Part shown: positions 23,157 through 35,063 of the stretch, in pieces
How the letters are laid out: each line of letters begins with the position of its first letter
Numbering within the stretch: the stretch's first letter is position 1
DNA from: Perca fluviatilis
Taxonomy: Eukaryota > Chordata > Actinopteri > Perciformes > Percidae
DNA: 64,000 nucleotides
Direction of reading: 5' to 3'
Assembly (NCBI RefSeq): GCF_010015445.1
Contig: NC_053114.1
Span: forward strand, 15,449,224-15,513,223
Program-made: the position numbers and the translations under genes
Notes under the pieces: model-generated
Database searches by the model: none
The model's input: the letters and a program-made list of their open reading frames with translations, nothing else
What the model was told of the DNA's origin: nothing

Positions 23157-24155
23157 ATGACACGAAACAAAGCCATAAAAAAAATGAAAAAGAATGTGCT
23201 TTAAATAACAGTTTTGGTGATTCAATAAATAGTCTCAATTATCAAAATGATCCTAAAATTAATAACTATATATATATATATATATATATATGTATGGCAA
23301 ATGTACACAATTATTAAATAATCAAACTGATATTTGAAGCAATGATCTATGTTTCACTGTTATACAGTACACAAAGAAGTATCCATTTGAACAGAAATGT
23401 AGATATGATGATAAGATCATATCGTCACAATAAAGATAATATTGAATTATTGGCCACCCCTGCAAAACTGAGAAGGATGCAGCTTTATGATCGTACCATG
23501 TGCATACATTTGTCTTCTTTTTTGTAAATTGTGAGAGAGTGAGAGTGGATGAGGTTTGATGTAATATGTACTGAATCTGTAGACGAGGTGCATAAAGATG
23601 GTGACCTCCTGTGCATTAAAACCTCATGGTATAGACTGTACCATGTGTTTGTGCTGAATAAATGAATGAACACTCAGCGGCACGGTCAATATTTCATAGG
23701 CAGCGAGTGTTACTACAATGGCAAACGGAGCGTAATATATGTTGATTCCTTAACATTCTCAAAACTAAACAGCTGCTGACTGAAGCGGTATATATAGGTG
23801 CCACATCTCAGCCTGTCTACTTGAACATAAAACACAACAACATACACAAATCATATAAAACAAATCTAAAAAAAACAACACATGCGCTCATATAAAACAA
23901 TGTAAATAACAACATAAAACCTGGAGTATATCCAGCCATCATCATCCAACCTGATTAAAACATCATCATCGTCACCCACCAGAGCACCAGCACACTGGCT
24001 CCTAAAAGAGGCCTTTGTCATTTTTTATTCAAATCTAGTGATTAATTTCCCACATTCAAGGAGATTTTGTCTTATTAAATCATTCAGAATTGTATTTCAT
24101 TGTAAAATGTGTTCAATTATTTAGCAAAGAGTTGCTATTTTCCCTTGAATTAACG
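22035..24155. other. Intergenic, simple repeats only
   Basis: It contains the GA and TA microsatellites listed separately or mentioned here: (TA)n at about 23268-23291. Otherwise it is AT-rich sequence without recognisable genes. Confidence 0.5.
23103..23153. repeat. (GA)n microsatellite
   Basis: About 25 uninterrupted GA dinucleotides. Confidence 0.97.
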
Positions 24156-24540
24156 TAGGGCTGCAATTAATGATTATTTTAATTATTGATGACTCAGCCG
24201 ATCATTTTCTCCATTAATAGATTAAACTGGTTGTTCGATAAAATTGTGTTGTTGTAAAAACTGTCTTATTTTCCCCAAATCCCAAAGATATTCAGTTTAT
24301 AATGATTTAAAACAGAAAAGCAAATATGTTCATTTGAGAAGCTAGAACCAGCTGAATGTTTGGCATTTTATTTCTTGAAAGATGACCTTTCTTGAAAGAT
24401 GTTTAATATGTTTGTTTATGTATACGCACCAACCACCAAGGCATATTCCTTGTAAGTGTTACTTACTTGGCAATAAATCCTTTTTTTCGGATTCCGATTC
24501 TGAATGATTATCGTTTAATCAACTATCGTTTCAGCTCAAC
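24156..24540. mobile_element. hAT-like MITE (TAGGGCTGCAA) with inserted retro tail
   Basis: It begins TAGGGCTGCAATTAATGATT and ends near TTATCGTTTAATCAACTATC and CGTTTCAGCTC, as in the 15259 family. At about 24414-24505 a different sequence intervenes: GTATACGCACCAACCACCAA, then CTTGGCAATAAATCC, then a degenerate GATTCTGA tail. That is the look of a LINE or SINE 3' end inserted in the MITE. Confidence 0.6.
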
Positions 24541-25749
24541 TGTTTATACACGTAACCAGTGCCTTGTCATAATGTAGGCTACATGTTACTGCTGCATTGA
24601 AATACAATTACAGGTCACTTATTGGTCACACCAATTTTCCCACTACTTTCTTATCCTACCTGTCTCCGAAGCTTTGTGCTAACATCTGACTGTGTTTCCT
24701 CTCACATATATAGGCTATGTATATATTTACCACTTGGGTTCAGTAGGTAGAGAAGCACACTGAAAAATCAGCAGAGCTCCACTATTTTTAGATCACACCA
24801 GTGAAGAAGTACAGCGAGACTACGTCCGTCCACTCGGCCGCCCCCCCTCCTCGCCCCGCAGGGCCTGATTGTGTTCTTATACAAAGTCAGGAAACTCTGT
24901 GGCCTCTGAGAGCTGTTTTGTTGTGAGGAAACGCACTGCATGCTGGGCTCACGTCCAGGGCCGAGCCTCGATACACAACACATGCCGTTTCTCCACCCAC
25001 GGCACTCTTACATCAGTCTGGATCCAAATCATTAAAACACACACACACACACACAGGCATTGTCATTATCATTATTATTGTTCTTGAATGTATTGGTTTA
25101 GTTGTGTAATGGCACAAATAAAGATGTAATATCTCTGTCAACAAGGCTTATCCATGTCGATTATCAATGTGTAGATCTTCTCAAACTAATTCAAATAGTT
25201 GTCAAATGTATTGAACTACTAACACATACAATGTCTGTTTTATTTTACTTTGACATTATGACAATGATTCAGCCATAATGTAAATTTGTCAGACATAACT
25301 GCATGTCAACATTTAATTATAACCCTTTCATCAATAGTAATCCTTGTTGCTTTGATGTAAAGCACAGTCTGTAATGAAATGTGTACCATTAAATTGCCCT
25401 TTAACTAGGCCTATAGCCTTTATATTTTTGGTTATTACGTGTGTGCTCATACATTTTTTTTCCACAGAATAGAGCCTAGAAGATAAAAGAAAAGTATGTA
25501 TATATAAATATAAATTGAACGTGTTGTCAATACGAAGCCATGGTGTCACAAAACAGTAGAGGATCCAATATTATACATTATTTCTAGTTTAATTCTGTGG
25601 TAAGACACTTTCTTTTTGATTGTTTCCCCATTTTTATTTGTTGGGAGGTGAAGGAAGTCAGAGGTCAGATACAGACATACAAAAATAAATGAACCATAAA
25701 TGAATAATACTATTTTTGTTTTAAATGTTTTTATATTGGCTAATATAGC
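24541..25749. other. Intergenic upstream of rbpms2
   Basis: A (CA)n run lies at about 25037-25054. A C-rich patch is at 24838-24862. No exon recognised. Confidence 0.45.
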
Positions 25750-26411
25750 CTACGTTGCAGAGGTTTTGGGGAAATTACCATTGGCTCTCCGGGTCCCATA
25801 GTAACGGTGATGCAGCGGCGGAGGGGCCGGGTCTTCCTGCAACAGCTGAGGCGGATCAGCAGCTTGATTACGGCTCACAGCGGACTCCAACATAATTGAT
25901 GACCTAATTGAAAAGCAGGAGGAGGATGAGCGAGAGGGGGGTGCATACTCACGGACAGGAGAGAGAGAGAGAGAGAGCGAGAGAGACGCGCTCCAATGAG
26001 AAAAGTTTACTTGTTCTTCCTCCGCACAATCCCACAGCTGAGGGCATTGATGTGAGCGCAGAGGCTTTCTGTTTTTTACGCGCACTTCTTTCCCCCCGTC
26101 TTTCACCACCACACACGGAGCACAAATCCACCTTCTCACCTTTAGTTTGGCGCGTGTCTTGCATTTCTTTTTCTTTCATATTTTTTCCCCTCCCTTTTTA
26201 ATGAATGATTCTCTCTCGCAACACTTCTTCTACTAAGATATCTTCGGATACGCCGCCGTCCTCGTCTGCACGACCTCACCTCGGCACATCTTCTCTCAAG
26301 TTCAAGCGCCACCAAGACTTTCACTGCAGCTTCAGACGCACTTGGGGGAAATATCACACGGCGAAGAAAAACTTGATATTTTGTGCAGCAGCCGCAGAAG
26401 CGACCGCCAAC
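25750..26411 (+). promoter_or_regulatory. rbpms2: rbpms2 promoter-proximal region and 5' UTR
   Basis: Base composition changes here from AT-rich to CpG-containing, and stays so to the first coding exon. There is a (GA)n stretch at about 25959-25984 and pyrimidine-rich sequence at 26160-26200. No TATA box is obvious. The transcription start cannot be fixed. Two upstream ATGs lie at 26201 and 26205. The first opens a short frame that stops at TAA within 12 codons. The second is in frame with the main start at 26412. Confidence 0.55.
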
Positions 26412-26465
26412 ATGAGCCTGAAAGCTGACGCGGAGCCGAATAACAACGTTTCCATCGAAGAGGAG
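26412..26465 (+). CDS. rbpms2: rbpms2 coding exon 1
   Basis: It encodes [18 protein letters not shown], followed by GTGAGT. It ends in phase 0 immediately before the RRM. Confidence 0.92.
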
Positions 26466-29400
26466 GTGAGTTCAGCAAAAGTTATTTTTTATTTCTCTGC
26501 TGCTCCGGACTTTGACCCGGGTGTTCATGTTCAATGACAGCCGAAAAAAAAGTGTTTCCGGCCACAAATGGGGGGTCTACAGACCTTCTTGCAAGTTGTG
26601 TGTTGGCTGAAATTCCTTTAGTTCAGTTTATAGTGGCTTTTCGGTCTCCTGGAGCAGTTTAAAAGTAAGGAAGGCGCAATTTTAAAGGGGCAAAACACGT
26701 CCAGTGAAAGCTGGCGCAGTTTAGGAATATAATCCAAAATTTGATTTAAAAATGCGTTTCTTTATTCCTTAAATTTACAAGCAAGGACGTAGTTTTTTTT
26801 TTTTTTTTAACCGATTAAAATGTGTAGCCTATCACCAGCTGTTGAATCCTAATTACTGCACACAAAACACGTACATTAGCCTATTAAGCTCTAAGCTGAC
26901 CATGTAGTGTTTAAATAGACTATTTTATAGAAGACAAAGTTGTGTATTAATCCTACTTCATGTTTCTTTGTGACCTACTACAAAAAAGGGTCATGAGGCT
27001 TTCGGTTAGCCCATCTTTAAATGTGGGTTGGAAAAAAAAACTGTAGGTCTCTATTTAATACAAAAAAAAGGTTTTATATTGAAAACGGGCTTTAAATGAG
27101 TACACTCAGCAAGCTTGTCTGGATTGGAAAGTCATACAATTAAATGGATTCTCCTAATTTTCCAAATATCAATTTACTTGTTCTCTCTTCCTCAGCACCC
27201 AGTGTGTTGCGGTGACATTTTGTTTGCCTTCAGGTGACAAACAAAATCAGATGCGTCACACAAACGCTGCAGGTTAAACATCTCGGTATTTTTAAAGAGG
27301 TTCCTAGTCACCATAAAACTGAAACCTAAAATAAATGTCAACTGTTAATATGACATCCTTATCTGCAATTTGGAACTCTTAATATATCATTTTTAAATCA
27401 GAATAATTTTCAAATAAACCTTGATTGAAACCTTGACTGCCCAAATGATCCATGTTGACTTTTTCCAGCTGGGACTCTTCAGTTCTGTGTGGCCAGCTAT
27501 ATTTCCTCTTTAATGACTTCTTATGGAGGCGCACTGAGGGGAGCGCTGGGCCTTTTGTTGGCCCTCCTTTTGTTCCCATTATCTTACAACAAAGCCATGT
27601 GTGGCCATTTGACTTTTCCTAGCCTGATTTCCTTTTGTATGCTTACCCCCCTTGGAATTGAGAGCAAAGATTAAACAAACTGATGAGAAATGTATTTAGA
27701 AGCCCCAAAACGTCTGTTTAGAGAGGTGTTGAATCATCAGGATACAGAAGCTTGTCAGTCATGTCGCATTGTCTTGTCACAATAGTTTTACTTAAAATAT
27801 ATCACCCGAGTATGTAACTGATGCATTTAAGATTTTATTAAAAGCTATAATGGAGCATTTCAGGTTCATGCACTCAGTCAACGAGAAGCCGGTGGACAAA
27901 TTAAAACCTCTCCATTTGAGTTTGTGTCCAGCTGAGCCGGCCTTCAGTCGCTCTATGTGCGGACTTGTAAAAGGGCTGAGAATTGCTGCTGTGCGGCACC
28001 TGAAAAATGCCGGAGGGTTGGGGCCACGGGTCAGAGGAAGGAAATGGTACCACGCTGTGCACTGTTGTCCAGTGCTGTTCGTCTGGCAGCCCCATTGTAG
28101 TAGTGAGGGCCTCCCCACTGGCTGGAAACTAATGGGCCTCGCACTGCACTGTTTATTTCCCGCGGCCCACACTGGACTGTACACCGCATCGGCTCTCAAT
28201 GTCTGGTCAGGGCAAGTCCAGGGGTCCTTGAACGGGATCCAGGGGTCCCTGGCACGATTTAAGACCATCTCGTAACACATTGGGAGGATCACAGGTTTCA
28301 TTCATAGACCATTGTTCACATTTGTTAATGAGCCAAATATTAAGGGATTGTTTTGGTCTTGACAGGTGCTTTAAAAGGGTTTTACGGGTGGTTCAGGTCC
28401 AGCCAATGGGTCACTTGATAAATATGAGGGGTCACAAGATGGTTAAAAGAATAGTAAAACTGGCAAAAGTGTGTGTGTGTGTGTATATGTATATGTGCAA
28501 ATTTAGGTTTAAGATCATTTTGCCTCTTACCCTTTAAAACTAGAAGGCACTCGGAGAGTGCAGACCTTTGCCATGGCCGTCCCTTATCTCAGCAATGTTA
28601 ATGAAAGTGAAAACATTTTTTCTGTACATTTACCCCGTGATTCGGATCCTCCAGAATTTAATGGGTTCTTCCATGGCCCATGCTACACCATTCCACCAAG
28701 TGTCATGAAAATCAGGCCAGTAGTTTTTTCCTGTAATCCTGCTGACAAGACAAACCCAACTGAAAATGTAACCTCCTTGGCAGAGGTAACAGTCTTGGAG
28801 GGAATAATCACTTTTGTTGGAAGTGCTCACAACGTGTACAAACTGATGAGGGGTCGCAAGAAGATGTGGTTTTTGTTTAAAGGGTTCACAGGCCAAAAAA
28901 GGTTGGGGAACCAGAGGCTTAAAGGGTTGAATCTCCAGCAACACTTGTAGCATGAAGAACAACTTTGCACCTGGCCAGTGGGACCGTTGATTCATGTCCT
29001 TTTGTGCATCAATTCATACATCAAAATATCCATCCATAGGTGTGTTGGTTAGCAAGGAGGAATGAGAGGTGTTGGCCCATGGCCAAACATTTGTAGATCT
29101 ATTTGTGCCACCCAGTTATTATCGCTCATGCTGATCCTTCTAGGGAATGAGGACTCCAAATAATGTGTCACCTCCAGCTGGCCAAATAAAGGTTTGCTTT
29201 TTGTTTGCAGGTACGAACACTGTTTGTCAGTGGCCTACCAGTTGATATCAAACCACGGGAACTTTACCTTCTCTTCAGACCTTTTAAGGTAAGTTACAAC
29301 ATGAGGTTTTTCTAAGGAAAGGGGGCGATGCATGTTGTACAGATTATAAATCGCTGTGATTTGGGGTATATAAATGCAATCTACTTCTCACCTAAAGCTG

Positions 29401-29532
29401 ATTGTGTGCCAGGTGCTGGAAAAGAGTTTCTAAAAGGATCATCTGCACACTCAAGAACGAGCCGTTTAAACAATTCATTCAAGTATTAAGGAAGCAACTG
29501 TAATCCAGTGTGCGATTTATTCTTTAAAAAAA

Positions 29533-29616
<84 letters not shown>

Positions 29617-30078
29617 TTCCTGCCTGTAGCTCACACAGCAGAACGTTTTTATCAGTGCTCCTTTTTAGTTGAGTCAAACAATCCCTCCTTTTGATGAGTG
29701 ATTTGCATATATGGAAATGAGGCCACAGCATTGTTTGTCCATTGCTCTGGTTTTGACTGGACTCCAGTTCCATAAACACCCCTCCCACCCGTGCCCTAAC
29801 TAACTAAATTGGAAGTGGTATCCCTCGCACATGGATGCTCTTCTGGAATGTGTAAATGAGTAGACCTCGCGATTGGCCAACCAGCCCTCGCTGACCCAGC
29901 TCGCCCACCGTGTAGGGAACGGTTTTATTCCTCTCGTAACATTTAGATATTGTGAAACCACTGAAATGTTTTGTTACCTCAAGTCATTGTAACACTTTAC
30001 TTTTGGCTTCTGCAGTACATGTGTGCAAATAGGGTTCAATTGGATTCATTGAAGGTTTACATTTTGATCCACATTAAA

Positions 30079-30119
<41 letters not shown>

Positions 30120-33100
30120 CAACCTTTTTAATATTGACTGTATTCTCCCACTTGTTTTCCTCCTGTGAATTACTCAAGCTAAATCTGGTTTGGATTGTTG
30201 CAAAGGATTTATGACAGCTGGTGAAAGTAGTTTAAATTTCCATGGCTGTAAATCAGGATCAGAAGGGATCCCATCTATCAATACTCTGGTCAGGCAAAAA
30301 TCCCCTTCATTTCTCAGGAATTTGCTCCTGCTTTAACCAACCCTTGTGCTATTTTTAACCTGGTTTAAAAACAGTGACTTTATTTGGAAGTCATGCTCAT
30401 TCTTTGCTTAATCTCCTGCGTAAGAGGAACCCTTGCACATCTGATATGTGCTTGCTCCTTTTTAAAATAAACATGGGTCTTCATTTTCTTTTTAGCTTTG
30501 AGGCTATCTGTAGTCAAATCAATAAGTGGTGCTTTTGTTGAAAATGTGCACGTTTCACCTTTTTATTTCACCACAAGTGGAAGTACAACACTTTCACAGA
30601 AGGGACCCGTGAAGGCCTGCTCTCGAGCTCAAACTGAAGGTGTATGCAAGCAGGTTTCTCTTTATAGCAAGAAGTGTTCACGCCTGACTTCCTGCATGTG
30701 ACTCCAGGGTGGATAATTGGCTATCTTTCTTCCCTGCAGGGTTATGAAGGGTCACTGATTAAGTTAACATCAAAACAGGTGAGACGCCTTCCATCGTAAA
30801 AAGAACTGCTTTAATGCTGTACTAAAATACTAAACGAATGTCCAGGCAGTCTCTTTGTAACTTTAGCTTTGGACTTACAGACTTGTATTGTCTTTTCTTG
30901 CTGATTTGTTTGACACATTTTGTATTTATTTTTTTATTATAAGATAACATTTAATAATCAATATTTGACAAATTCAGGTTCTTTCATATTAACATGGTCC
31001 TCAGTTAGTGTCGGTTGTCACAGTGTTTCTTCCCTTTTGCCTTCCAGCCTGTTGGGTTTGTAACCTTTGACAGTCGTACTGGAGCTGAAGCTGCGAAAAA
31101 TGCTCTAAATGTAAGCATTGCCTTGTTTTTATTTCCTTTGTCTTTTGCTGTTTGGATTTTCCCCTTTTTTTTTTTTTTTTTTTTTTTAAATATGTTGCTT
31201 TTGTATTTATTAAATTTGTTCTAACCTTTGCTTAAACCTAAAAAAAGATTGGGAGCTTTAAACTTTTGTTTCCCCCATAAGAATCTCTCAAAGTCTACCC
31301 ATTGTGTCTTCTACAATTCAATGGCAGGGCCATTTTTGGAAAGAGGCCAGAATCCCCGTAGCCTTACGGTAGTTTATTTTGACCTTGATACACAACCCTT
31401 CTTAGTCTGGTATAGCTTTCCCAATTTTGCATATCACTGCTTATTGTAATACTTGTTCTGTAGCCACATGTGTAGTGTTATTTGGACACATCTTAAGTAG
31501 TGTAACCTCTTATTTTTGTCACCAAGTAGCCCACGTATCTGGCAGTATCTAACACTTTGCTCTCATACCCTAGCCTTCCTCATGAGCATCACCTCTTAGA
31601 CACACCAGCAGACACACACATACACACCAAAATACTACTCACCTGCATGTGGGCACAACGCTTAGGGCACAAGAACACAAGCATTCTACAAAGTCTCGCC
31701 ATCGACCCTTTTCCTCGTCTCCCTCTCCTCCTGACTCTCCTCCTTCAGCCGCATGTGCTCTTGATTTTGTCATGAGGAAAAAGAGATGCAAGCATGTTGA
31801 AATATTTCAGGAGTGTATCCTTCAGTCTGCCCTTTTTTTTTGTTTTGAAGACGTGCCCTCGTTCTGAACATTTAAGAACAGTGTTCAGCTCAAGGGAAGA
31901 TTGAAGGATACATCCCGAGTATTTGAACACCGCTTTAGGAAAGGAGGCAGTGTGTGAGACGACTGAGCTTACAGCCCCTCAAACTCAGCCCACCACCCTT
32001 ACGATACTATGTCCCCCCCCTCCTCCGTCTCTCCCCCAGGGTATCCGTTTTGACCCCGAAAGTCCCCAGACCCTGCGCTTAGAGTTTGCTAAAGCCAACA
32101 CGAAGATGGCAAAGAGTAAGCTGATGGCCACACCGAACCCCACAAATATCCACCCTGCTCTAGGAGCACACTTCATTGCACGGGACCCATGTAAGTTGTA
32201 CGGCTGCACCACTCTAGGCTCTCTCATCCACTCTCACTTTGGCAATGCCAGTACTCAATTGCCCTTGTAACCCTTTAAAAAAATAAAAAATAAGTCTGTC
32301 TCAGGATATTGTGGTATTAAAGACAAATGAGCAGTGGTTAAAAACAGTATCTAACCAATTAAAGACTAACTCACCTCCACATGCATGTCATCTCGACTCT
32401 TTAAGACAGCCGCTTTGCTTCTGTACAGCTAGGAAATTCCACTCTCCCAGGGTTTAGTCAGAAGTTGTCTCGTCTCTCTTTCTCAAAACACCTGCTTGAT
32501 TCAGTAGTTTGACAGGTGATGGATAACAGTTTTTAAACTGCATTCAGACCAGATTTCATGGGCAGAATTTATTCGTGCGTGTGTTGTGACAAAAAGCAGG
32601 AGGGGACAGTAAACCACGTGGGTTGTAAACAAAATGTGGGAAAATCGCAGTTCATAAAAGTATACTAGGGCCTTGCACCGGCACTCACTGCAGCCAAACG
32701 GCATCTAATTTTTTTTTTTTTTCTGCCGCTTATTTCACCGTGCAGTTATAAAACAAGAATATAACTAATATATTCCGATCAGCTCCACCTGTTCTCAAAC
32801 CGACTAGATATTTGGAAAGCCTCGCAATTATGCAAGTCCAGTCCGATTTGAACTGTGGGAAGGGAAAAAGGCGGTCAATTCTCAACTAGAAGCGACTGTG
32901 TTCAGGCCCATTCCACATAGAAATGAATGGGGAGTGAAATCAGGTCTGACTGCACCTTTTTTAGGGTTGTGAAAGTTCTTTTATATTTTAGTGACCATTC
33001 AAGCAATTACTACAGTAAGATTCGTCAGCAATAAACCTAAAAGCCACATCATGACGACAAAACAAAACCCCTTTTTTGCAGCATGTTTTGATGACCCATT

Positions 33101-35056
33101 TTCTTATTTAGCCTCTGTACGGGTAGCTTACATGATAAGTCTGTATGTTCAAGGGTAGGTCAGTCAGCTTTGTTTCCTCCCGCCCTGTGCTTCCCCAGAT
33201 GATCTGACAGGGGCAGCACTGATCCCAGCATCGCCGGATGCCTGGACTCCTTACCCGCTGTACACCACGGAGCTGACCCCAGGCCTCCCTCACGCAGCCT
33301 TCACTTACCCGGCGGCTGCTGCCGCTGCTGCAGCCCTCCACGCCCAGGTGAGGGACCAACCGGTGTGTGTTTCTCCTATTTCCCTGAGTATTGTTTAGTA
33401 CACACTCAGCATAATACAAGGAACCTTTTTTGTAGAGATGCAGAATGAATGCCTCCAACCAGGTGCATTCCTAATTCTAAAACGTAAACTTAAAATTAGA
33501 TGATTAAGGATGCACCACTGCAATTGGTAGTGCAACATGGTGCACTTTTAAAGTAGGGGTTGATTCTTGAAACCATCCCAGTGGTCCTCAGGTATTACAA
33601 TAACGGCACAAAGACTTGTTTGCTGAAGCCAACCCAGATGTCAAGTCTGCAAGTCACTGCACAACTTGTGCAGTTATAATTGCATAGTTGTAATGTCATT
33701 TTGAAATGACGTGTGTATTCTGTAGTGTAGCCTCACAATACCACACACTTACCCTAAATCTATTTTCGTGGTTGTCATCTGGCTGATTTTGGCCTATGGC
33801 TTCCTTTTTTTGTGAATTAGTCTCTTGCACAGAGATATAAATTGTGTTTTTTTTTTTTTTTTTTTTATTAAGCTCAGTGCATTACTGTCCCATCTGTGTG
33901 TTGGAGGATAAAAATTGCTCTCCATAAAACACCCATGTTTTGGACAGTGTGGACCCAAAGATTAATAATTTGAAAAAACAACTTTGAGCCTTAAGATGAG
34001 GTTTGATCCCAACTACAACTGTTTGCATTTAGACAGTAAATCAATTTAAAACATGTATTTAATGTTTGGATCTGGTTTGAAAATATTCATTTTAAACGTA
34101 ATAAAAGTTCATGTCTTGCTGAAAATTGGAATTGACAAAATGGGGGACAAATGGGTGTGCAAAGTGTTTACATTGCAACTAATTGCGGTCTAAATGCTAC
34201 AGCAATTGTGTAGCTCACTACATTGCAGTGGGCAGGCCTTTCAGTAACAATAGCAATGGAAAGTATTTCCCTTGTTGGGTCATTTTAAATTGTCATTGTG
34301 ATCGAGCTTCCTCCTGCAATGTAAGGGCACAGGGGAGTGCTACACTGCAAAGTAGATAGCTATTACATAGACCATTCTGTCGGGCATAAGAGGAAGAGGA
34401 ATGTGAGGTATTTGCTTGAAAGAATTGTCAGACCTGATGCCCTTCTCTGGAGGTGCCAACTTACTGTCCACGTTCCTGTTGGAACATAAGATGATTGTGT
34501 AGCCACACAAAGTGTGGGGGGGAGGGGGGAGCCTTTTTAATTACAATCTGATGAAAGATCCCTTAAATGCCCAGAGTTCTCTTCCCACTGACTCTTGGCC
34601 TTGTTAGTTTTGAATGTACGACAGAAGTGTAACATCAAGTGTTTGTTGATAACCTCCTGAGTATATTGTGTGCGTGCGTGCATGTATTCTGCTACAGGTT
34701 TAAGTCACAGGTATGGAAAGGTACCAGCTCTTACCCTGTGGAAATGTTTAACGCGCGGAGAGGTTCAACTTTCCACCTTTCCATGCCTGTTAATTACTCA
34801 AGGACTATTGTCCTCAATGAGCAACTACGTGACCCACATTCCCATGGCTTCAGTGACTAGGTCTTAAAGGGACAGTCCTTCTAAACCTGCTTGTCAAAAG
34901 TAAATGTCTAAGTGTTAATTGATTGGCAGGATTGAAGCACTGGAGCCTGGTGTTGGTCTACTGTACATGACTATTTTTGTGTTTCTTCAGATGCGCTGGT
35001 ACCCTACTCCCTCTGAGACTTCCCAGCCTGGATGGAAGTCCCGGCAGTTTTGTTAG
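26412..35056 (+). CDS. rbpms2: RNA-binding protein with multiple splicing 2 (Rbpms2/Hermes), 7 coding exons, 199 aa
   Basis: Coding exons: 26412-26465, 29211-29288, 30740-30778, 31048-31110, 32040-32190, 33199-33347 and 34991-35056. All have GT/AG borders, and the phases sum to 600 nt. The product has a short acidic N-terminus (residues 1-18) and one RRM (about 19-100) with RNP2 LFVSGL and RNP1 VGFVTFDS. An alanine-rich C-terminal tail follows, ending in KSRQFC. The family binds tandem CAC motifs as an RRM dimer and acts in mRNA localisation, splicing and translation. It is known from oocyte Balbiani bodies, retinal ganglion cells, heart and visceral smooth muscle. Length is close to the roughly 200-residue family norm. 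The start at 26412 has A at -3 and matches the short family N-terminus. An in-frame upstream ATG at 26205 would add 69 residues but has a weak context. The identification is secure. Which fish paralogue (2a or 2b) it is was not determined. Confidence 0.96.
26466..29210 (+). other. rbpms2: rbpms2 intron 1
   Basis: A 2.7-kb intron. 27850-28275 is a GC-richer, complex patch open on both strands. About 28541-28800 resembles a degenerate dispersed repeat, with the landmarks ACTCGGAGAGTGCAGACC, CCATGGCCCATGCTACACC, GTCATGAAAATCAGGCCAG and TAACCTCCTTGGCAGAGG. A GT run is at 28470. Confidence 0.6.
28541..28800 (+). repeat. Degenerate dispersed teleost repeat in rbpms2 intron 1
   Basis: An ordered series of recognisable landmarks runs from ACTCGGAGAGTGCAGACC near 28549 to TAACCTCCTTGGCAGAGG near 28769. 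I take it for the non-coding part of an old retroelement. The overlapping open frames on both strands are fortuitous. Confidence 0.5.
29211..29288 (+). CDS. rbpms2: rbpms2 coding exon 2 (RRM start, RNP2)
   Basis: It begins [20 protein letters not shown], and the remainder of the exon extends the first half of the RRM through LFRPFK. The acceptor is TTTGCAG and the donor is GTAAGT. Confidence 0.95.
29289..30739 (+). other. rbpms2: rbpms2 intron 2
   Basis: It holds a (TA)n microsatellite at 29537-29610 and a T-run of about 30 at 30083-30113. Otherwise it is unremarkable. Confidence 0.6.
29537..29610. repeat. (TA)n microsatellite
   Basis: About 37 uninterrupted TA dinucleotides inside rbpms2 intron 2. 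Confidence 0.97.
30740..30778 (+). CDS. rbpms2: rbpms2 coding exon 3 (39-nt micro-exon)
   Basis: It encodes [13 protein letters not shown] in phase 0 on both sides. The acceptor CCTGCAG precedes it and GTGAGA follows. It is too short to appear as an open frame by itself. The next intron (30779-31047) is short. Confidence 0.95.
31048..31110 (+). CDS. rbpms2: rbpms2 coding exon 4 (RNP1)
   Basis: It encodes [20 protein letters not shown] plus N, with the RNP1 core. It is phase 0 on both sides. The acceptor is CTTCCAG and the donor is GTAAGC. Confidence 0.95.
31111..32039 (+). other. rbpms2: rbpms2 intron 4
   Basis: T-run at 31165-31187. No nested gene seen. Confidence 0.55.
32040..32190 (+). 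CDS. rbpms2: rbpms2 coding exon 5 (end of RRM)
   Basis: It starts [20 protein letters not shown] and carries the conserved linker [16 protein letters not shown]. It ends in phase 1; the split codon gives Tyr with exon 6. The acceptor has a long C-tract and the donor is GTAAGT. Confidence 0.95.
32191..33198 (+). other. rbpms2: rbpms2 intron 5
   Basis: T-run near 32708. No exon or repeat element recognised. Confidence 0.5.
33199..33347 (+). CDS. rbpms2: rbpms2 coding exon 6 (Ala-rich tail)
   Basis: It encodes [20 protein letters not shown] and onward to an eight-alanine run and LHAQ. It is phase 1 in and phase 0 out, bounded by CCCCAG and GTGAGG. Confidence 0.95.
33348..34990 (+). other. rbpms2: rbpms2 intron 6
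   Basis: T-run at 33847-33866 and a G-rich patch at 34517-34530. No nested gene or clear mobile element. Confidence 0.5.
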
Positions 35057-35063
35057 ATATTTA
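34991..35063 (+). CDS. rbpms2: rbpms2 coding exon 7 and stop
   Basis: It encodes [20 protein letters not shown] plus C, then TAG at 35054-35056. Seven bases after the stop a GTGAGT donor occurs at 35064, so the 3' UTR is probably spliced to 36195. Confidence 0.93.

Noticed and set aside
26205..26537. 110-codon open frame read as an independent gene
   Set aside because: Its end is rbpms2 exon 1 running into intron 1, and its start is the 5' UTR. Only the possible N-terminal extension is worth noting.
27850..28301. Opposed 141- and 169-codon frames in rbpms2 intron 1
   Set aside because: Neither resembles a known protein, both occupy the same DNA, and the block is simply poor in TA-containing stop codons. 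It is retained only as a possible regulatory island.
28558..28995. 130-codon + frame and 121-codon - frame in rbpms2 intron 1
   Set aside because: They mostly overlap a degenerate dispersed repeat, and no family resemblance is seen.
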